A stretch of 64,000 nucleotides of DNA, taken from the NCBI GenBank assembly GCA_035651755.1, contig DASRFA010000039.1:1-64000 (forward strand). The letters are read 5' to 3'. The stretch is from DASRFA01 sp035651755 (GTDB taxonomy: Bacteria; Desulfobacterota; Binatia; UBA12015). Numbering within the stretch: the first letter of the stretch is position 1; every line of letters starts with the position of its first letter. This document shows positions 16,722 to 27,056 of the stretch, in pieces. The notes under the pieces were generated by a model. It was not told the DNA's origin. It saw only the letters and a list, made by a program, of their open reading frames with translations, and did no database searches. The translations under genes and the position numbers were made by a program.

Positions 16722-16800
16722 CGATTTGCCTCCTCACCCCTCGGTCGAACGAGCCTCGCCGGAATCGACGGCCCGAGCCGCGCCGATCACGCCGCACGGT

Positions 16801-17070
16801 TCACGACGTGGCCATCGCCTCGGCCGCCTCCGCCGACGTCCGGACCGGTACGACCTCGAACGAGCCGAGGTCCTTCCAGCTCTCGATCCAGACGTCGAAG
16901 AGCGCCGGGTCGTCGGTCCGCATGAGCTGCCAGCAGGTGGAGAAGTCGCGGCTCACCCAGCTCGACACGTACTCGAGGCCGTCCGGCAGCATCCGGCCAC
17001 GCTCCCGAGCCCTGCGGTAGATCTCGGGCGCCGCGCCCGGATTGAAGTGCTCGACCACCATGTACAGCAT
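16801..17070 (-). CDS. DUF3303-type small protein
   Basis: 89 residues from ATG 17070, with a very strong ribosome site AAAGGAGG. The sequence MLYMVVEHFNPG..YRRARERGRMLPDGLEYVSSWV, then FSTCWQLMRTDDPALFDVWI, matches the short DUF3303 alpha/beta family, which looks like a ferredoxin-fold (dimeric alpha-beta barrel) protein. Role unknown. It shares a 102-nt divergent promoter region with the VOC gene at 17173. Confidence 0.8.
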   Translation of the reverse strand: MLYMVVEHFNPGAAPEIYRRARERGRMLPDGLEYVSSWVSRDFSTCWQLMRTDDPALFDVWIESWKDLGSFEVVPVRTSAEAAEAMATS

Positions 17071-17172
17071 CCACGCCTCCTTTCTCGACGGACCCTTGTA
17101 TCCATCCGATCGCGAGCGTAGTTCCGTAGTCCTGGCCGGGGCGCCGGGCGCGCTCCGGGGAGGGACTCCGCC

Positions 17173-17790
17173 ATGGCATTCCATCACGTCGCGATCGCCA
17201 CCAAGGACGCCGAGGCGAACCACGATTTCTACACCCGGGTCATGGGCTTCAAGCTCGTGAAGACGGTCGTGGCGCCGACCCCGCCCGGCGACCACGGCGG
17301 ATGGGCGCGCCACCTCTTCTACGACACCGGGAACGGCGAGCTCATCGCCTTCTGGGACCTGCACGACCCGAAGATCGGCGACGGCTGGAAGGTCGATCAC
17401 TCCGAGAGCCTCGGGCTTCCGATCTGGGTGAACCACATCGCCTTCGACGCGCCGACGCGCGACGCGCTCGACTCGCGGCGTCGCCACTGGCAGGAGAGCG
17501 GCATCGAGGTCCTGGAAATCGACCACGAGTGGTGCGTGTCGATCTACGCGACCGACCCGAACGGCGTGATGGTCGAGTTCTGCCACACGACGCGCGCGTT
17601 CGCCGCCGACGAGATCGCGGGCTCCGAGCAGCTCCTGCGCGATCGCAAGCCTCCCCTCGAGGAGACCCCGCCGAAGGTGACGGTGCATCCACCGATCCGC
17701 AGGACGGCCGACGGCTCGCGGCAGTCGGTTCAGCTCGGCGCGCCGCCCGCCGCGACCGCCGGCGCGGAGGACAGCGCCTCCGCGAGGTAA
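17173..17790 (+). CDS. VOC family protein (extradiol-dioxygenase-like)
   Basis: 205 residues. The opening MAFHHVAIATKDAEANHDFY is a VOC first strand with a His ligand, VNHIAFD gives the second His, and IYATDPNGVMVEFCHTTR provides the Glu ligand; all three metal ligands are thus present. About 45 residues of Pro-rich tail follow the domain, and their coding DNA overlaps the end of the convergent AarF kinase gene by 61 nt. Substrate unknown. Confidence 0.88.
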   Translation: MAFHHVAIATKDAEANHDFYTRVMGFKLVKTVVAPTPPGDHGGWARHLFYDTGNGELIAFWDLHDPKIGDGWKVDHSESLGLPIWVNHIAFDAPTRDALDSRRRHWQESGIEVLEIDHEWCVSIYATDPNGVMVEFCHTTRAFAADEIAGSEQLLRDRKPPLEETPPKVTVHPPIRRTADGSRQSVQLGAPPAATAGAEDSASAR

Positions 17791-19118
17791 GGCACCGCCT
17801 CGTCGGTCAGCGACATGTCGGGGGCGAGGCGCTTGCCGAGCCCCTCGGCCGTCATCATGGCGAGGTTCGCCATCGTCATGTGGCTCCGCGCCTGGACGCC
17901 GTGGCGGCGCAGGATGTCGAAGATCCGTCCGATCTCCGCCGTCACCTGAAGGCGCGCCAGGCCCTGGCGGCGAACCGCGTCGACGAACTCGACGATGTCG
18001 CGCTCGAACGCGGCGTAGTCGCGCACCGCGACGTGCGGCGAGTTGTCGTAGAACAGGCGCGCGACCGTGACGCCGTCGCCGGTCGCGAGCGCGTAGAGCG
18101 TCCGCGCGCTCATGACGCGATCGTCGTCGGTGAGCTCGCCGACGAGGCCGAGGTCGAGGAGCACGAGCGTCGCGCGCGGCAGGAAGCGCAGGTTCCCCGG
18201 GTGCAGGTCGGCGTGCACGAAGCCGTGCAGGAAGATCATCCGGCAGACGCAGCGCATGCCGGTCGCGACCAGCGCACGCACGTCGATGCCCTCCTCCGCG
18301 AGCCGGTCCTCGTGCACGCCGTCCACGAACTCCATCGTCAGCACCGTGTCGCAGCACGCCTCCGGGACGAGGCGCGGGAAGCGGACGTCGGGGTCGTCGG
18401 CGAAGTTCGCCGAGAAGCGCGCGTTGTGGCGCGCCTCGTTCGAGAGGTCGATCTGCTGGGCGACGGCGTCGCAGAAGGCGCGCAGCGCGCCCTCGAGGCT
18501 CACGAGGCGAAGGGTCGGCACGACGCGCTCGAGCGCGCGCCCGACGAAGAGCAGGATCGACCGGTCGAGCGCGACCTTGTCGGCGATGTCCGGTCGCCGC
18601 ACCTTGACCGCGACCGGCTCGCCGGTCGCGCGCAGCACCGCGCGGTGCACCTGCGCGACCGACGCCGCCGCGATCGGCTCCCGGGCGAACTCCGCGAACA
18701 GCGACTCGAGCGGCCGGCCGAGCCCTTCCTCGATCGTCCGGCGCGCGTCGTCGAAGGGGAACGGCGGCACCCGGTCCTGGAGCGCCAGCAGCTCCGCGAC
18801 GAGCGCGCGCGGCAGGAGATCGGCTCGCGTCGACGCGATCTGGCCGACCTTGATGAAGGTCGCGCCGAGCTCGGTGCAGAGACGGACGAGCGCGCGGCCG
18901 GCGGCGCGCGCGACGCGATCGCCGCGGGCCGTGCCGCCGCGGGCCAGCTCGCGGAGGAGCACGGCCGTCGCGGCGACGGCGGCGCGCAGCATCTGCGACG
19001 AGCGGAGCGCAATGCGCGCCGCGTGCGAGGCCGCGGACGCGGAAGCGGGAGGCGAAGCCGGGGCTGGAGCGAGCGGCGGCACGGCCCGCAACCGACCACG
19101 CCGGCGCGGATCGCTCAA
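17730..19118 (-). CDS. AarF/UbiB (ABC1) family atypical kinase
   Basis: 462 residues from TTG 19118 (an internal ATG at codon 43 is another option). The ABC1 hallmark FIKVGQIAS (KxGQ) is followed by an Ala-rich nucleotide loop AAASVAQVH, the ion-pair Lys in PVAVKVRRP, the catalytic-loop segment GFVHADLHPGNL and the metal-binding LLDLGLVG. UbiB-like proteins support ubiquinone synthesis or lipid movement through ATP hydrolysis. It starts 15 nt after the SnoaL-like gene and probably belongs to the HIT-SnoaL-AarF unit. Confidence 0.9.
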   Translation of the reverse strand: MSDPRRRGRLRAVPPLAPAPASPPASASAASHAARIALRSSQMLRAAVAATAVLLRELARGGTARGDRVARAAGRALVRLCTELGATFIKVGQIASTRADLLPRALVAELLALQDRVPPFPFDDARRTIEEGLGRPLESLFAEFAREPIAAASVAQVHRAVLRATGEPVAVKVRRPDIADKVALDRSILLFVGRALERVVPTLRLVSLEGALRAFCDAVAQQIDLSNEARHNARFSANFADDPDVRFPRLVPEACCDTVLTMEFVDGVHEDRLAEEGIDVRALVATGMRCVCRMIFLHGFVHADLHPGNLRFLPRATLVLLDLGLVGELTDDDRVMSARTLYALATGDGVTVARLFYDNSPHVAVRDYAAFERDIVEFVDAVRRQGLARLQVTAEIGRIFDILRRHGVQARSHMTMANLAMMTAEGLGKRLAPDMSLTDEAVPYLAEALSSAPAVAAGGAPS

Positions 19119-19133
19119 GCGCGCGCCGGCGCC

Positions 19134-19601
19134 TCAGCGTGCTCCGGGCAGGTATCCCCGGTAGCGCCAGTAGCCGAGCCAGGCGCCCGGGCGCCCGAGC
19201 AGCGCGATCATGAGCCCGAGCGAGTCGTAGTACGCCTCGCGCTCGCGGATGAGCCCGTCCGCGACCACGATGCGGTCGACGATCCGGAGCTCGTACGGCC
19301 GTCCTCCGAGACCGAAGCGGAGGCGCCATGCGAGGAGCAGCGTGTCGCCGTCGATCGCGGTGCGATCGACCGTGCCGCAGAGGTCGGGCAGCCATGCGAG
19401 CAGGCGCGCGAACTCCGCCCGCGCCGCCTCGCGTCCGCGGATCGGCCGAGTGACCGGCTGAAGGAGGAGGACGTCGGGATGGAGCAGCTCGGCGAACCGG
19501 TCGACGTCGGGGCTCGCCCAGGCGCGCGCGAAGCGCTCGGCGACCGACGCGAGCTCGTCGGACGTCGCGGCCGGACGCGCCGGCTCGGCGATCGAGCTCA
19601 C
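19134..19601 (-). CDS. SnoaL-like/NTF2-fold protein
   Basis: 155 residues from GTG 19601, overlapping the HIT stop as GTGA. The polyketide-cyclase/SnoaL cone fold is shown by RFARAWASPDVDRFAELLHPDVLLL, GREAARAEFARLLA, WRLRFGLGGRPYELRIVDRI and the terminal IREREAYYDSL. Members include isomerases, cyclases and lyases, and many are non-enzymatic. The Asp/His pair typical of ketosteroid isomerase is not fully evident. Translationally coupled to the HIT gene. Confidence 0.82.
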   Translation of the reverse strand: MSSIAEPARPAATSDELASVAERFARAWASPDVDRFAELLHPDVLLLQPVTRPIRGREAARAEFARLLAWLPDLCGTVDRTAIDGDTLLLAWRLRFGLGGRPYELRIVDRIVVADGLIREREAYYDSLGLMIALLGRPGAWLGYWRYRGYLPGAR

Positions 19602-20053
19602 GAGCGTGCCTCGCCTCGTCCCGCCGGGCTCTCTTCAGCGAGCGCCGCCCGGAGCCTGGCCGCGATCTCGGCGAGACGCGCCGGATCGCCCGGTGTGCGC
19701 GCGTGCAGCGCGAGCGGCTCGCCGGCCGCGCGCGGCATCAGGTGCATGTGGTAGTGGAAGACGGTCTGCCCGGCCGCGGCGCCGTTCAGCTGGAACACCA
19801 TCAGGCCCTCGGGCGCGAGCGCCTTCCGGAGCGCGTGCGCGACCCGCTTCGCGGTCGCCATGATGCCGGCGAGCACCTCGGGCGTCGCCTCGAAGAGGTT
19901 CTCGAAGTGGTCGCGCGTCACGACCAGCGTGTGACCTTCGGTCACGGGCGCGATGTCCATGAACGAGATCGTCGCCGCGTCGCCGTAGACCTCGTGGCAG
20001 GGCAGCTCGCCGCGCACGATGCGGCAGAAGATGCAGCTTTCCGCTCCCGGCAT
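19598..20053 (-). CDS. HIT family nucleotide hydrolase
   Basis: 151 residues from ATG 20053. CIFCRIVRGELP carries the Cys pair and the HIT N-terminal signature. The catalytic triad motif is HYHMHLMPR near residues 96-104. It resembles HinT/HIT-like purine-nucleoside phosphoramidases. The first gene of a three-gene unit with SnoaL-like and AarF genes; 114 nt of non-coding sequence separate it from the hybrid kinase, which probably contains its promoter. Confidence 0.92.
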   Translation of the reverse strand: MPGAESCIFCRIVRGELPCHEVYGDAATISFMDIAPVTEGHTLVVTRDHFENLFEATPEVLAGIMATAKRVAHALRKALAPEGLMVFQLNGAAAGQTVFHYHMHLMPRAAGEPLALHARTPGDPARLAEIAARLRAALAEESPAGRGEARS

Positions 20054-20167
20054 CCGTGTTCTCCCGAGCGGCGCCGTCGGAAGAGCGGCCGCCTCGCGCG
20101 AACGCGGTGACGACGCCGCGTCGCAGCCTGGCGCGCGCGTCCGGCACACGCAAGCGCGTCGCGCGGT

Positions 20168-21745
20168 TCAGTGAAGCGCCGGGACGCCGACCTCGCGCGC
20201 GACCTCGGCGATCATCGCGGCGAGCGAGACCGGCTCGACCGGCTTCGCGACGTGTCGCTTGAAGCCCGCGTCGAGCATCGCCCGGCGGTCCTCCGCGCCC
20301 GCGTAGGCCGTGAGCGCGACCACCGGCACGCGACACAGGTTCGTGATCGCGCGCAGGCGGCGCAGGAGCTCGTAGCCGTCCTCGCCCGGCATCGCGATGT
20401 CGCTCACGACGACGTCGGGCTCGAAGGTCGTGAGCGCGTCGAGCGCCTCCGCGACCGAGCCGGCGGCCGCGACGGTCGCGCCGAAGCGGCCGAGGCTCGT
20501 CTTGAGCAGCGTCCGCGTGTCGGGCTCGTCGTCGACGACCAGGATCCGCAGGTGGCCGATCGGCGGCGGCGCGCTCGCCGCGCGCGCGGCCTTCCGCGTC
20601 TCGTTCTCGCCTGCGCCGACGTCGTCCGGGACCGCGTACGGGAGCCGCACCGTGAAGCGCGAGCCGCGGTCGCGGCCCTCGCTCTCCGCGGTGATCGTGC
20701 CGCCGTGGAGCTCGACGAGGTGGCGCGCGATCGCGAGCCCGAGCCCGACGCCGCCGTGCTCGCGCGTGCTCGAGCTGTCCGCCTGCGTGAAGCGCTCGAA
20801 CACGTGCGGCAGGAAGTGCGCCGGGATGCCCGACCCCGTGTCGGACACGACGAGCCGCACGTGCGACCCCATGTCGCTCAGGTCGACCGCCACCGTTCCG
20901 CCCTTCGGCGTGAACTTGATCGCGTTCGAGACGAGATTCCAGATCACCTGCTCGAGCCGCCCCGCGTCGGCGTAGAGGTCGGCGACCGGGTTCAGCGAGG
21001 AGCGCAGCGTGATCCGTTTCGCGCGCGCGGCGGGCCGCAGGCTGTTGAGCGCGTCCTCGACGAGGGCGGCAGGGTCGCAGCGGGCGACCTCGAGCTGGAA
21101 CTTACCCCGGACGATGCGCGACACGTCGAGGATCTCGGAGACGATGCGCGCCTGGAGGCGGGCGTTGCGTTCGATCGTCTCGAGCGCCTCGTCGGCCTCG
21201 TCCGGCGAGAAGTCGCCGCCGCGCAGCAGGTTCGACCAGCCGAGGATCGCGTTCACCGGCGTCCGCAGCTCGTGCGACAGCACCGCGAGGAACTCGTCCT
21301 TGGCGCGACTCGCCGCGCGCGCTTCGCGGAGGGCCGCCTGCTCGCGCGCCAGCAGCTGCTCGCGCTCGGCCTCGGCGCGCTTGCGCGCGCTGATGTCGAT
21401 CACCGAGCTGAGCACGTACGTGCCGTCCGGCAGGACGAGCGGGTTCAGGCCGATCTCGACGGGAACCTCCGTGCCGTCCTTCCGGAGCGCGAAGAGGTCG
21501 CGCCCCGCGCCCATCGTGCGGCTGGTCGGAGCGAGCGCGAATCCGGCCCGATGCATCGGGTGGTTCGCGCGCAGGCGCTCCGGCACGAGCGTCTCGACGG
21601 GCCGGCCGACGAGCTCGCTGCGAGAGTACCCGAACAGCTTCTCCGCGGCCCGGTTGGCGAGCACGATCGTCCCGCCCCCGTCCACGACGACCAACGCCGT
21701 CGGCGCCGCCTCCACCACGCGCTCGTGCATCGACAAACCTTCCAT
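20168..21745 (-). CDS. Hybrid sensor histidine kinase (PAS-HisKA-HATPase-REC)
   Basis: 525 residues from ATG 21745 (ATG at 21730 is possible). Domains in order are a PAS sensor (about 5-120, ending VIDISARKRAE), a coiled linker, HisKA with phospho-accepting H158 in LAVLSHELRTP, a HATPase_c domain (NLVSNAIKFTPKGG, DTGSGIP, GVGLGLAIARHLV), and a C-terminal receiver with phospho-Asp in VVSDIAMPGEDGYELL and Lys in HVAKPVEP. No membrane segment is visible, so it senses a cytoplasmic signal. It stands directly downstream of the caa3 oxidase operon but is separated by 194 nt. No output regulator is adjacent. Confidence 0.93.
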   Translation of the reverse strand: MEGLSMHERVVEAAPTALVVVDGGGTIVLANRAAEKLFGYSRSELVGRPVETLVPERLRANHPMHRAGFALAPTSRTMGAGRDLFALRKDGTEVPVEIGLNPLVLPDGTYVLSSVIDISARKRAEAEREQLLAREQAALREARAASRAKDEFLAVLSHELRTPVNAILGWSNLLRGGDFSPDEADEALETIERNARLQARIVSEILDVSRIVRGKFQLEVARCDPAALVEDALNSLRPAARAKRITLRSSLNPVADLYADAGRLEQVIWNLVSNAIKFTPKGGTVAVDLSDMGSHVRLVVSDTGSGIPAHFLPHVFERFTQADSSSTREHGGVGLGLAIARHLVELHGGTITAESEGRDRGSRFTVRLPYAVPDDVGAGENETRKAARAASAPPPIGHLRILVVDDEPDTRTLLKTSLGRFGATVAAAGSVAEALDALTTFEPDVVVSDIAMPGEDGYELLRRLRAITNLCRVPVVALTAYAGAEDRRAMLDAGFKRHVAKPVEPVSLAAMIAEVAREVGVPALH

Positions 21746-21939
21746 CGCCCCGAATCCATCAGCGATGCGAGCCTGATTTGTTGCTCGACGCTTCCGCGTC
21801 TCGCACGGAAGGGAATCATAGGGTGGAAGGCGCCCACTTGGAACCGCGCAACTCCCGTAGAAGTACGTGCTGATCTTTATTCTTACCCGACGCGATGCGC
21901 GGACCGACGGCGCGCCGCAGCGAGGCGCGCAGCGTGCGC

Positions 21940-22302
21940 TCAGTGCGCCGGGCGCGTGGGCAGCCCGTCGAGCCCGATGCCTGGAACGGCGCCATCCATC
22001 TGCTCGTACGGCAGATAGGTCGCCGTATGGCGCGTGAACAGGTCGTCGAGCGAGCCGCCGAGGAGCAGCAGGACGAACGCGACGGCGGCGAGGAGCCACA
22101 CGCGCGACACGAACGAGCTGAAGCGAAGCCCCATGAAGAACGTGACGACGAGGAACGCCTTGAGGGTTGCGATGGCGAGCGCGACGACCGCGTTCATCCA
22201 GCCGAGGTCGATCTGCGCAGCGGTCACCGTGAGCGCGGTGAGCGCGATGAGCGCGACGAACACGAAGACGTACGTGCGCGGCGACGTGACGTGGGCGGTC
22301 AT
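21940..22302 (-). CDS. coxD: Cytochrome c oxidase subunit IV (caa3-type)
   Basis: 120 residues with three transmembrane helices (about 11-28, 37-57 and 68-84), the pattern of the small caa3/quinol-oxidase subunit IV. The opening TAHVTSPRTYVFVFVALIALT and LKAFLVVTFFMGLRFS are typical of the prokaryotic subunit IV family. It closes the respiratory operon, 48 nt downstream of subunit III. Confidence 0.88.
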   Translation of the reverse strand: MTAHVTSPRTYVFVFVALIALTALTVTAAQIDLGWMNAVVALAIATLKAFLVVTFFMGLRFSSFVSRVWLLAAVAFVLLLLGGSLDDLFTRHTATYLPYEQMDGAVPGIGLDGLPTRPAH

Positions 22303-22350
22303 GGCCGTCCGCCTCCTTCCGTACGGGTGCAGCGCGTCGTGCGAGACATG

Positions 22351-23018
22351 CTAGTGGCGCCCGAGCAGGTAGAGGAGCGGGAACAGGAAGATCCAGACGA
22401 TGTCGACGAAGTGCCAGTAGAGGCCGCTCACCTCGACCGGCGTGAAGTAGGCGGGCGAGAACCACCCGCGCCAAGAGAGCACGGTCAGCGTCCCCATGAT
22501 CCCGAGCCCGATGATCATGTGGAGCGCGTGAAGGCCCGTCAGCGCGAAGTAGAACGAGATGAACATCTCGTGCTGCGGCGCGTTCGGACCCGCGTACCGG
22601 AAGAACGGACCCGGGACGAGGCCTTCGTGGAACTTGTGGGCGTACTCGTAGGTCTTGATGCCGAGGAACGCGGCGCCGAGCGCGAACGTGACGAGGAGCC
22701 AGAAGATCTGACGCCCTCGCCCGGCCGTCTGCGCGGCGTGGACGGCGAGCACCATCGACAGGCTGCTCGACAGCAGGACCGCGGTGTTGATCGTTCCGGC
22801 GACGAGGTCGAGGTGGTTGCTGGCCGCCTCGAATGCGTCGGCGTTCTGCCAGTAATAGTAGGCGAACGCGGACAGCGCGCCGCCGAAGAACAGCACCTCG
22901 GTCGCGAGGAAGATCCACATCCCGAGCGTCGACGCCTCGAACTGCTGCTCGGCGTCGTCGAAGTGATGTGCGACGTACGGGGCGGGCGCGACGTCGCTCG
23001 GCTCTCGGATCACAGCGC

Positions 23019-23022
<4 letters not shown>
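22351..23022 (-). CDS. coxC: Cytochrome c oxidase subunit III
   Basis: 223 residues, five predicted helices as in short bacterial subunit III. The family motifs LGMWIFLATEVLFFGG, the Glu in the membrane, and SFYFALTGLHALHMIIGLG plus YWHFVDIVWIFLFPLLYL are present. The ATG overlaps the subunit I stop (ATGA). It is an integral membrane component of the caa3-type oxidase. Confidence 0.95.
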
Positions 23023-24674
<1,652 letters not shown>

Positions 24675-24679
24675 GAATG

Positions 24680-25675
24680 CTACTCCCTGGCGGCGGCGGG
24701 TTGCGCGCCCTGCGCCGCCTGCGCGACGCGCGCGGGCGGCTGCAGCGACTTGATGTACTCGATGAGCTGGAGGAGCTGGTCCTCGCTCACCAGACCCTTG
24801 TACGTCGGCATGATCGGCTGGAATCCGCGCGTGACCTTCGCCTGCGGATCGAGGATCGACTCGCGCAGGTAGCTGTCGTCGGCGACGACCGTCGCGCCGT
24901 TCGCCAGCGCGACGTGGCTTCCGGGGACGCCGGCGAGGATCGGGCCCCGCCCCTCCCCGTCCATCTTGTGACAGGTCGCGCAGCCGAGCTGGTTGAAGAG
25001 GTCCTGTCCGGCGTCGACCATCGACACCGTGCCGGCGCCCGGCGCCGACTCGCCGGCGAGCCACGCCTGGTACTCCGCGGGCTCGAGCGCGACGATGTCG
25101 CCGATCATGCGGGAGTGCTGCGTGCCGCAGTACTCGGCGCAGAAGAGGTGATACCGTCCGGCCTTCGTCGCCTCGAACCAGAGGATCGTGTAGCGGCCCG
25201 GCACGGCGTCCTGCTTCAGGCGGAAGGCCGGGATGTAGAAGCTGTGGATCACGTCCTCCGACGTCATCGTGAGCTTGACGGGCCGCCCGACGGGCACGTG
25301 CAGCGAGTCGATCTCGCGCTTCCCCTCGACGTGCTGCACCTTCCACATCCACCGCCTGCCGACGACGTACACCTGCAACGAATTGTCCGGCGGGCTCCGC
25401 ATCGCGACGAAGACGCTCGCGCCCCAGACGAACATCGTCATGGCGATCGCGAGCGGAACGACCATCCAGCCGATCTCGAGCGGCAGGTTGCCGGCGCTCG
25501 ACGGCGCGAGCTCGCGTCCCGGACGGCGGCGATAGCGGATCGCGAAGACGACGATGAGCACCGCGATCAGGGTCGCGAAGAAGAGCGAGACGCCGAGGAT
25601 GTAGCTGAAGAGCGCGTCCACGTTGCCGGCGATCGTGGAGGCGGCGCGCGGCAGGAGGGGAAGGCTCTGGATCAT
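24680..25675 (-). CDS. coxB: Cytochrome c oxidase subunit II with C-terminal cytochrome c (caa3)
   Basis: 331 residues. Two N-terminal helices (about 22-46 and 66-91) precede the cupredoxin domain. The CuA ligands are H144, C179, E181, C183, H187 and M190 in FCAEYCGTQHSRM. A fused class I cytochrome c follows with CATCH (C232, C235, H236) and a distal Met around IMPTYKG. The fused heme defines a caa3 oxidase. It overlaps the SCO stop as ATGA and is expected to take electrons from alternative complex III. Confidence 0.97.
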   Translation of the reverse strand: MIQSLPLLPRAASTIAGNVDALFSYILGVSLFFATLIAVLIVVFAIRYRRRPGRELAPSSAGNLPLEIGWMVVPLAIAMTMFVWGASVFVAMRSPPDNSLQVYVVGRRWMWKVQHVEGKREIDSLHVPVGRPVKLTMTSEDVIHSFYIPAFRLKQDAVPGRYTILWFEATKAGRYHLFCAEYCGTQHSRMIGDIVALEPAEYQAWLAGESAPGAGTVSMVDAGQDLFNQLGCATCHKMDGEGRGPILAGVPGSHVALANGATVVADDSYLRESILDPQAKVTRGFQPIMPTYKGLVSEDQLLQLIEYIKSLQPPARVAQAAQGAQPAAARE

Positions 25676-26613
25676 CGCGCGAGCCTCTCCGCGCCCGGAG
25701 CGGCCGCGCGCGTCGCCCGCCGCTCGCGCCGCAGGTTCCACCCGACGAACGCCGCGATCGCGAGCACGGTCAGGACGCCGGCTGCGCGCACGGCGTTCAT
25801 CGCCGTCGCGCTGTAGCGGCCGAGCATGGGGTCGTAGTGGAAGCAGAAGAGGAGCATCTGATCGGCGACCGTGCCGATCCGGTCGTCGGCCGCCTCGACC
25901 ATGCCGAGGCGGAGGTCGCGCGGCGAGAACTCGGCGCCGAAGAAGTAGCGCGCGATGCGGCCGTCGGCCGTGAGGAGCACGACGCCGGCGGCGTGCGCCC
26001 ACTGCTGGCTCTTCTCGTCCCACGCGTAGCGGAACCCGACGGCGTCGCTCAGCGCCCGGATCGACCCCGGCGATCCCACGAGGAAGTGCCAGCCGCCCTC
26101 GCTTCCGGGCCGGCCGTAGCGCGCGAGGGCGTCGCGCTTGCGCTCCATCGCCTGCGCCGGCGTCTCGGAAGGGTCGATGCTCACGACAACGACGTCGAAG
26201 TCCTTCCCGGCGTCGAACGAGAGGGGCTTCAGCGAGCTCACGAGCCCGTTCAGCACGAGCGGGCAGAGCATCGGGCAGTGGTAGTACGCGAGCTGGAGGA
26301 GCAGCGGCCGCTCGCCGACGAAGTCGCGCAGGCGGACCTCGCGTCCGGTCTCGTCGTGGAACGCGGCGTCGAGCGGGACGCGTCCGTCGAGCTTCTGGTC
26401 GAAGCCGACCTCGCGCAACGCCGCGGGGCGCCCGCTCGCGACGACGGGCAGCCCGGACCCGCCGGCCGCATCGCCGGCGACCCCGTCGCCGCGCGGACCG
26501 GCTGCCGGCAAGTCGCCGAATGCGGCCGCGCGACGCGGCGCCGGGCTCGCGAAGATCGCAGCGACCGCGATCAGCGCCGCGGCGGTCGCCCGCAGGCACC
26601 GCGCCGCGGTCAT
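25672..26613 (-). CDS. SCO1/SenC family copper chaperone
   Basis: 313 residues. Signal peptide of about 30 residues, then a thioredoxin-like SCO domain with copper ligands C113 and C117 in YYHCPMLCP and H207 in WAHAAGV. A C-terminal transmembrane helix (about 274-291) follows a COOH-terminal region FHYDPMLGRYS that is typical of this longer SCO subgroup in ACIII operons. It delivers copper to the CuA site of subunit II encoded next. It overlaps its neighbours by 4 nt on both sides. Confidence 0.93.
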   Translation of the reverse strand: MTAARCLRATAAALIAVAAIFASPAPRRAAAFGDLPAAGPRGDGVAGDAAGGSGLPVVASGRPAALREVGFDQKLDGRVPLDAAFHDETGREVRLRDFVGERPLLLQLAYYHCPMLCPLVLNGLVSSLKPLSFDAGKDFDVVVVSIDPSETPAQAMERKRDALARYGRPGSEGGWHFLVGSPGSIRALSDAVGFRYAWDEKSQQWAHAAGVVLLTADGRIARYFFGAEFSPRDLRLGMVEAADDRIGTVADQMLLFCFHYDPMLGRYSATAMNAVRAAGVLTVLAIAAFVGWNLRRERRATRAAAPGAERLAR

Positions 26614-27056
26614 CGCGCCCCTCCGCTCGGCGCCGGCGCGGCGCCCGCGCGCTCCGCGACGAGGTCCATGGCGCGCTCGATCGGGATGCGGACGATGCCC
26701 GCGTTGCGGTCGACCCAGCCGTAGCTCGCGAGGATCTCCTCCTGCTCGGCGCGGTACTCGGCGAGATCGCGCGTCGGGTTCACCTGCAGCCGCGGCGAAG
26801 GCGGGAGCTCGCGACCCGCGGACGCGCGCAGCGGGTTCGGCGGCGGGTTCTCGGCCCGCTGGCGCGCCTGGAACCCGAGCTGCGCGAGCGTCGGCAGGAG
26901 AAGCCCGAGGGCGCCGATCGCGGCGAAGACGAGGGCGCCGATCAGGATGAGCCGCCGCGACGGGCGGTCTTCCTCGTGCCCGCTGCCGTGCGCCGACGGC
27001 ATTCCCTGCGGAACGTGCGCGGCCTCGTCGGTCGCCACTTCGTCGCGCGGTCTCAC
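26610..27056 (-). CDS. Small single-pass membrane protein of the ACIII operon
   Basis: 148 residues from GTG 27056, which overlaps the actF stop as GTGA. One transmembrane helix (about residues 35-60) is followed by an extracytoplasmic tail with RLQVNPTRDLAEYRAEQEEIL and YGWVDRNAGIVRIPIERAMDL. This tail is a conserved feature of a small protein found between actF and sco in ACIII-oxidase clusters. Its role is unknown; an assembly or accessory subunit is plausible. Confidence 0.8.
   Translation of the reverse strand: MRPRDEVATDEAAHVPQGMPSAHGSGHEEDRPSRRLILIGALVFAAIGALGLLLPTLAQLGFQARQRAENPPPNPLRASAGRELPPSPRLQVNPTRDLAEYRAEQEEILASYGWVDRNAGIVRIPIERAMDLVAERAGAAPAPSGGAR

Noticed and set aside
21908..21930. 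Terminator behind the cox operon (GCGCGCC hairpin)
   Set aside because: Only a 7-bp GC stem without a T-run; too common in this DNA to count as evidence.
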